9,166 bases of DNA, taken from NCBI GenBank assembly GCA_021158305.1, contig JAGGUU010000116.1, positions 1-9,166 of the forward strand, written 5' to 3'. The notes beneath the pieces were generated by a model. The model had not been told where the DNA came from and did no database searches. It worked only from the letters and a program-made list of their open reading frames with translations. This stretch comes from Candidatus Bathyarchaeota archaeon (GTDB lineage: Archaea > Thermoproteota > Bathyarchaeia > Bathyarchaeales > DTEX01). Shown piece after piece: positions 6,217 through 9,166 of the stretch. The position numbers and the translations under genes were made by a program. The first letter of the stretch is position 1, and each line of letters opens with the position of its first letter.

Positions 6217-6261
6217 ATGTTTATGAAAGCCTCCGTTGAGAATACGCAAAAGAAGAAATAA
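6217..6261 (+). CDS. possible 14-residue peptide with strong ribosome binding site
   Basis: ATG at 6217 reads MFMKASVENTQKKK then TAA. It is preceded by a perfect AGGAGG (6201-6206) with 10-nt spacing and by a TATA-like box at 6170-6179. The expression signals are better than those of most genes in this window, yet the product is tiny, basic at its end, and unlike anything I recognise. It converges on the dehydrogenase gene (stop at 6287). It could be a real microprotein, or the intact start of a gene whose body has been lost. Confidence 0.3.
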   Translation: MFMKASVENTQKKK

Positions 6262-6286
6262 CCATTTTTAGCATTGAGGGAGCCGT

Positions 6287-7351
6287 CTATTGGTCTTCTT
6301 TCCACTCCAAGACGATTCCAAGCGTATTCTCTTTCGAATTTATGAGTAAGTCATACGCTTTCGCAGCGTCCCTATAACTCATCTTAGCTGAGATTAGATC
6401 TTTAACTCGCAATAACCCTTTGCTAAGAAGCTTCAAAACTAGAATCGAATCGTCCTTCTGGGTCCACCATCCATGAGTCGAGTCGTAACGTGGCCTGATG
6501 CTCTCGTGAGCTCCGATTATCGTCACTCCCTTCCTATGAACTTCACTATAGAAATTCACTTCAGAGGTTCCTCTCGTACTTCCTAAAAGGATAACTCGGC
6601 CGCATCTTCCAGCAAGCTTAAGCGCGGTGGGGATTGCTTTGGGATTTCCCGTAGCTTCTATTACGACATCTGCACCTTTCCCCTCTGTGACGCTATTTAC
6701 CTCCTCAATTAAGCTGTCCCTCTTTGGATTAAATGTATAATCAGCGCCGCATCTCTTCGAAATTTCAAGTCTGTAATCAAACATATCTACTGCAACTAGC
6801 GGCATTCCGCCGCTTAGCTTCGCTAACTGCAAGGCTAGATTTCCCACAAGCCCCTGACCAAGAACAACAACCGATTCGCCGATCTCGATATGCGCCTTCC
6901 TCACAGCTTGCAGAGAGATTGAGCCTAAAGCGAAAAATGACGCTTCCTCAAATGAAAGATTATTTGGAATCTTTAAGACCTCTGTCTCGTCAACGATCAC
7001 ATGGCTGGCATGGGATTTACGGGAAGCCACTCTATCTCCAACCGCTAACTCTGAGGATTCGCTTCCCTTAGAGGCTATGACGCCTACATTTGAGTATCCC
7101 GGATACCTAGGGAACCTTTTAGGGGTATTAGGCAGAGCCATAAGAAAAGCCGTCTCCGTTCCAGGACTTATAAGGGTGCAGACCGTCTCAACCAGCACCT
7201 CATTCGCTTCCGGCTTCCGTAACGGAAACTCTTCGATCTCTACTTTGCCAGCCTCTCTGAAAACGATTCTCTTCCCGATAACTTCACCTAAACTTCTATT
7301 CTCCGCTGAACCCAAAAGCATTCCCCTTAAGGCATAATACCGAAAATTCAT
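6287..7351 (-). CDS. MDR-family (zinc-type alcohol dehydrogenase-like) NAD(P)-dependent oxidoreductase
   Basis: 354 residues from the ATG at 7351, which has GAGGA 8 nt upstream; an in-frame TTG at 7366 would add five. Homologs usually begin near G-K-R-I-V-F, some 25 residues in, so a later start (ATG 7321 or TTG 7315, with AAGGGGA upstream) is also possible. The GroES-like part shows V-L-V-E-T-V-C-T-L-I-S-P-G-T-E, with Cys at the catalytic-zinc position, then P-G-Y-S-N-V-G where classical enzymes carry G-H-E, so the zinc site is atypical and no structural-zinc lobe is evident. The Rossmann motif G-Q-G-L-V-G is clear, followed by the nucleotide-binding V-A-V-D and G-A-D-V-V-I-E-A-T-G. The style matches the Tdh/BchC-like group with the C-T-L-I-S-P-G-T-E signature; substrate unknown. 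Cytoplasmic. It is not in a tight operon. Confidence 0.8.
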   Translation of the reverse strand: MNFRYYALRGMLLGSAENRSLGEVIGKRIVFREAGKVEIEEFPLRKPEANEVLVETVCTLISPGTETAFLMALPNTPKRFPRYPGYSNVGVIASKGSESSELAVGDRVASRKSHASHVIVDETEVLKIPNNLSFEEASFFALGSISLQAVRKAHIEIGESVVVLGQGLVGNLALQLAKLSGGMPLVAVDMFDYRLEISKRCGADYTFNPKRDSLIEEVNSVTEGKGADVVIEATGNPKAIPTALKLAGRCGRVILLGSTRGTSEVNFYSEVHRKGVTIIGAHESIRPRYDSTHGWWTQKDDSILVLKLLSKGLLRVKDLISAKMSYRDAAKAYDLLINSKENTLGIVLEWKEDQ

Positions 7352-7650
7352 AAAAAAGTTCCTCAACAGATCTCTTTAGGGCTTCCTTTTCAGTCTCTGA
7401 TGGTTCAAGTCTTCCTCGAAAGCGCTCTGCTTCAAACCATTAAATTCTTCTCAAACCTCGCCGCTCGCCATACAAGATGTCTCAGATAAAAGATCTCAAA
7501 CGCAATATAGAATTAAAAAATATGTCTTGTTATTACTAGATATCGCTAAATGAAATCTGCAAGAGTTACTTTCTGCTTCTTGTTGAGGGATATATTCATT
7601 GGCTTAAAGATCTGATCTAGAGAGGCTATTTCCGCTTTCTGGAAATCCCT

Positions 7651-8469
7651 TCATCGTTTTTCGATTGAACATCCCAAGTAATAGTAGATCTCATTGACAT
7701 CTTTGAGGATGGGATGGTCCGTGAAGATGTGGATGATGGGGTATTGGGGGCCTTCTATCCAGTAGTCATCTAGGTCACATACCGTATCTTCATTGAATTT
7801 AATTCCGAAAAATGCGGCTAGCGGGTTTAGGGTTTTGGAAACGTGCTGATGCTCGCTCATGTGCCACTCTCCTATTAGGAATAATCCTCCGCCATTAAGG
7901 ACGAAGTGAACTATCGCTACGATTTCGCTTGGAAGGAATCTCTTGTTAGGTGCATTGATTACTAAAACATCATATTTATGTAGCGTACTCCAATCTATTT
8001 TGCGGGTGTTCCTTTCGACAATATATCCCAGCTCTCGGAGTCCTTCTGCAAATTTAGAGTATCCAAGCCACGGGTCATCAGAGTTTATATCTTCTAACTC
8101 ATTATGTGAAGCGTCGAAGAGGATTCTGTAATTGTTTCCACGAGCCTGTGCAAGCCAGTTTATTATGTTAATTCCAAGCTTGAGATTGTCGGCTTCATCA
8201 ATCAATACGTTTGAAAGGAACCCTTCATCCCCCACAGCAATAACTCGACCCTTAAAAAACGAAATCGCCACTAATATGCAGGGGCTAAGTTTTTCTTCTG
8301 GATCTTGAATCCAATCTCCATCTATATCTGACCAGCTATTTTCGTCTCCCCATGCGAGCTCCTTAAAATGATAGAACCTCTTAAACTGGCGTTTGCAGGA
8401 GGCTTCAGTCACAAAGAACTGCGAGGATAGTGAAAGAAGAGCCAAGATGACCAAAAAGTGTAGATTCAC
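7651..8469 (-). CDS. secreted GldG/DUF4350-like protein, apparently truncated at both domain edges
   Basis: 272 residues from a GTG at 8469 (GGGGAG 4 nt upstream); this start gives a clean signal peptide M-N-L-H-F-L-V-I-L-A-L-L-S-L. A TTG at 8505 would add 12 residues. The exported part begins with what is normally the second half of the domain: G-D-E-N-S-W-S-D-I-D-G-D-W-I-Q-D-P-E, then G-R-V-I-A-V-G-D-E-G-F-L-S-N and D-N-L-K-L-G-I-N-I-I-N-W-L. A normal first half follows: I-L-F-D-A-S-H-N-E, D-V-L-V-I-N-A-P, G-G-G-L-F-L-I-G-E, T-D-H-P-I-L-K-D-V and Y-Y-Y-L-G-C-S, stopping abruptly at IEKR. The full module (GATase1/ThuA-like fold, often on archaeal surfaces) would continue past that point. There is no C-terminal membrane anchor. 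It may be a shortened tandem-repeat protein. Function unknown. Confidence 0.6.
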   Translation of the reverse strand: MNLHFLVILALLSLSSQFFVTEASCKRQFKRFYHFKELAWGDENSWSDIDGDWIQDPEEKLSPCILVAISFFKGRVIAVGDEGFLSNVLIDEADNLKLGINIINWLAQARGNNYRILFDASHNELEDINSDDPWLGYSKFAEGLRELGYIVERNTRKIDWSTLHKYDVLVINAPNKRFLPSEIVAIVHFVLNGGGLFLIGEWHMSEHQHVSKTLNPLAAFFGIKFNEDTVCDLDDYWIEGPQYPIIHIFTDHPILKDVNEIYYYLGCSIEKR

Positions 8470-8568
8470 AGTTCTCCCCAACAGAAACCCCACCAAAATT
8501 AGCAATAATATACTAGGCTATAAAGACTTTTCTGCTCCTAAATCATCTTTGAGAGGATACGTAGTGGA

Positions 8569-8640
8569 TTATATTCTCATGTTCCTGTGGACTGGATGGT
8601 TCATTATGAAGAATAGGTCTTCGGTCAGGTGTGCATGCAC
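8569..8640 (-). CDS. possible 23-codon ORF or eroded upstream piece of the GldG-like gene
   Basis: GTG at 8640 with AAGGA 3 nt upstream reads M-H-A-H-L-T-E-D-L-F-F-I-M-N-H-P-V-H-R-N-M-R-I, then TAA. The N-H-P-V-H-R-N-M part resembles the D-H-P-I-L-K-D-V that occurs late in the first half of the adjacent GldG-like module. It may therefore be a leftover of the missing first module, lying 100-170 nt upstream of the intact gene on the same strand. The match is short; chance is quite possible. Confidence 0.25.
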   Translation of the reverse strand: MHAHLTEDLFFIMNHPVHRNMRI

Positions 8641-8751
8641 GATTCCTTTTTCAAGATAAAAAGGATTGAGTCAATAATCTAGCACAATAGATTAAAACTA
8701 AAAACTCAAATCTAAGAAAATGGCGAATAAGATATCCGTAAAGTTTATTAG

Positions 8752-9166
8752 ATGTTTCTTTTTGGTATCAAAATCTGGGGGATCAGGGAAGAAATTGTTA
8801 AAGCTGAGTCATTTAAAGGATTGACTGAAAAGGGCTGATGTTGGTCCCATCCTCCGAAGATTCTTCGTCAATACTCTGTTTGACTCGACATTTATGCTTC
8901 TAGGAATAATAGTAGGATCCGCATTCGTTACTAAACCTGAGTTAGAAGTAATTTTAGGAACTATGCTGAGCAGCAGCTTCGCCATAGGAATCTCCACTGG
9001 GGTCAGCGTTTATGAGGCAGAAATTATGGAGCGGGAGAAGAGAACAGTTGAAATGGAGAGGGCCTTGCTAACAGATTTGGAAGATACTGAGATTGCGAAG
9101 CTCGTTAAGACGGCGGCGATTGTGATCTCTTTGATCAACTTCATAACTCCCCTTATTGCCTGCGCT
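8752..9166 (+). CDS. VIT1/CCC1-like (DUF125-type) membrane protein, frameshifted near start, partial at right edge
   Basis: From ATG 8752 one frame reads M-F-L-F-G-I-K and then EEIVKAESFKGLTEK-G and a TGA at 8836. From about 8834 the +1 frame continues ADVGPILRRFFVNT, a membrane helix (S-T-F-M-L-L-G-I-I-V-G-S-A-F), a second (M-L-S-S-S-F-A-I-G-I-S-T-G-V), the acidic block Y-E-A-E-I-M-E-R-E-K-R with E-M-E-R-A-L-L-T-D-L-E-D, and a third helix reaching the window end. The E-rich segment after the second helix, followed by A-L-L-T-D-L, is typical of the vacuolar-iron-transporter-like family, where such glutamates bind metal; transport of iron or manganese is inferred only. The second frame has no usable start before a Met inside the first helix (8894), so the gene seems to carry one extra base in the AAAAGGG run at 8828-8834. 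Confidence 0.6.

Noticed and set aside
6733..7337. Two plus-strand open frames (112 and 86 codons) opposite the MDR gene
   Set aside because: Antisense shadows of a clearly coding Rossmann-type dehydrogenase.
7296..7439. Minus-strand open frame reading F-E-A-E-R-F-R-G-R-L-E-P-S-E-T-E-K-E-A-L-K-R, overlapping the start of the MDR gene
   Set aside because: The composition is protein-like, but it has no start codon, is closed by stops at both ends within 48 codons, and overlaps the MDR gene in another frame; at most a remnant.
8720..8824. ATG at 8720 as the start of the VIT1-like gene, in the same frame as the conserved part
   Set aside because: It meets an in-frame TGA at 8822 and its translation is basic and unlike the family; the frame from 8752 gives the more protein-like N-terminus.
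8829..8838. A-AAG-GGC heptamer of the X-XXY-YYZ slippery type just before the TGA of the VIT1-like gene
   Set aside because: A -1 slip there leads to a frame that hits TAG within about 25 codons; the conserved protein continues in the +1 frame, so programmed -1 shifting does not explain it.

Overview
The window looks archaeal, most likely from an uncultivated Thermoproteota/Bathyarchaeia-type genome. The evidence is an intron-containing tRNA with a genomically encoded CCA, TATA boxes about 27 nt upstream of likely transcript starts, one apparently leaderless gene, GGTGA-type Shine-Dalgarno motifs, and secreted proteins that end in a single membrane anchor with a basic tail. The lineage is an inference from protein style; no marker gene here fixes it.

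Layout. 1-59 (-): the first codons of a DUF72 protein running off the left edge. 190-912 (-): a secreted single-anchor protein with a sorting-signal-like C-terminus (E-F-P-G, membrane helix, basic tail). 1145-1459 (-): a small two-helix membrane protein resembling DUF2905. 1626-1751 (+): an intron-bearing tRNA-Pro(GGG). 1783-1955 (-): the decayed 3' end of a tyrosine-recombinase integrase gene, only 32 bp from the tRNA. 2257-5874 (+): a 1205-residue surface protein combining cell-wall-binding-repeat-like, gingipain (C25)-like and InlB/Listeria-Bacteroides-type repeat regions. 5968-5995: a second copy of the 3' end of the tRNA. 6016-6261: two very small open frames. 6287-7351 (-): an MDR (zinc-type alcohol dehydrogenase-like) enzyme. 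7651-8469 (-): a secreted protein with a GldG/DUF4350-like fold that seems cut at both ends. 8752-9166 (+): a frameshifted VIT1/CCC1-like membrane protein running off the right edge.

The most interesting structure is the 4.24-kb segment between the intact tRNA-Pro and the 23-bp perfect repeat of its 3' end. An intact tRNA, an integrase remnant ending next to it, and a tRNA 3'-end copy at the far side are the signature of an integrative element. The integrase is now broken and the only intact gene inside is the large surface peptidase-like protein. I read it as a fossil integrated element, or tRNA-targeted cargo island, fixed in the chromosome with a cell-surface protein as payload.

Other signs of decay lie at the right side: a one-base frameshift near the start of the VIT1-like gene, and a GldG-like gene with half a domain at its start and half at its end. 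Small-scale gene erosion, or sequencing/assembly errors, therefore affects this window in several places.
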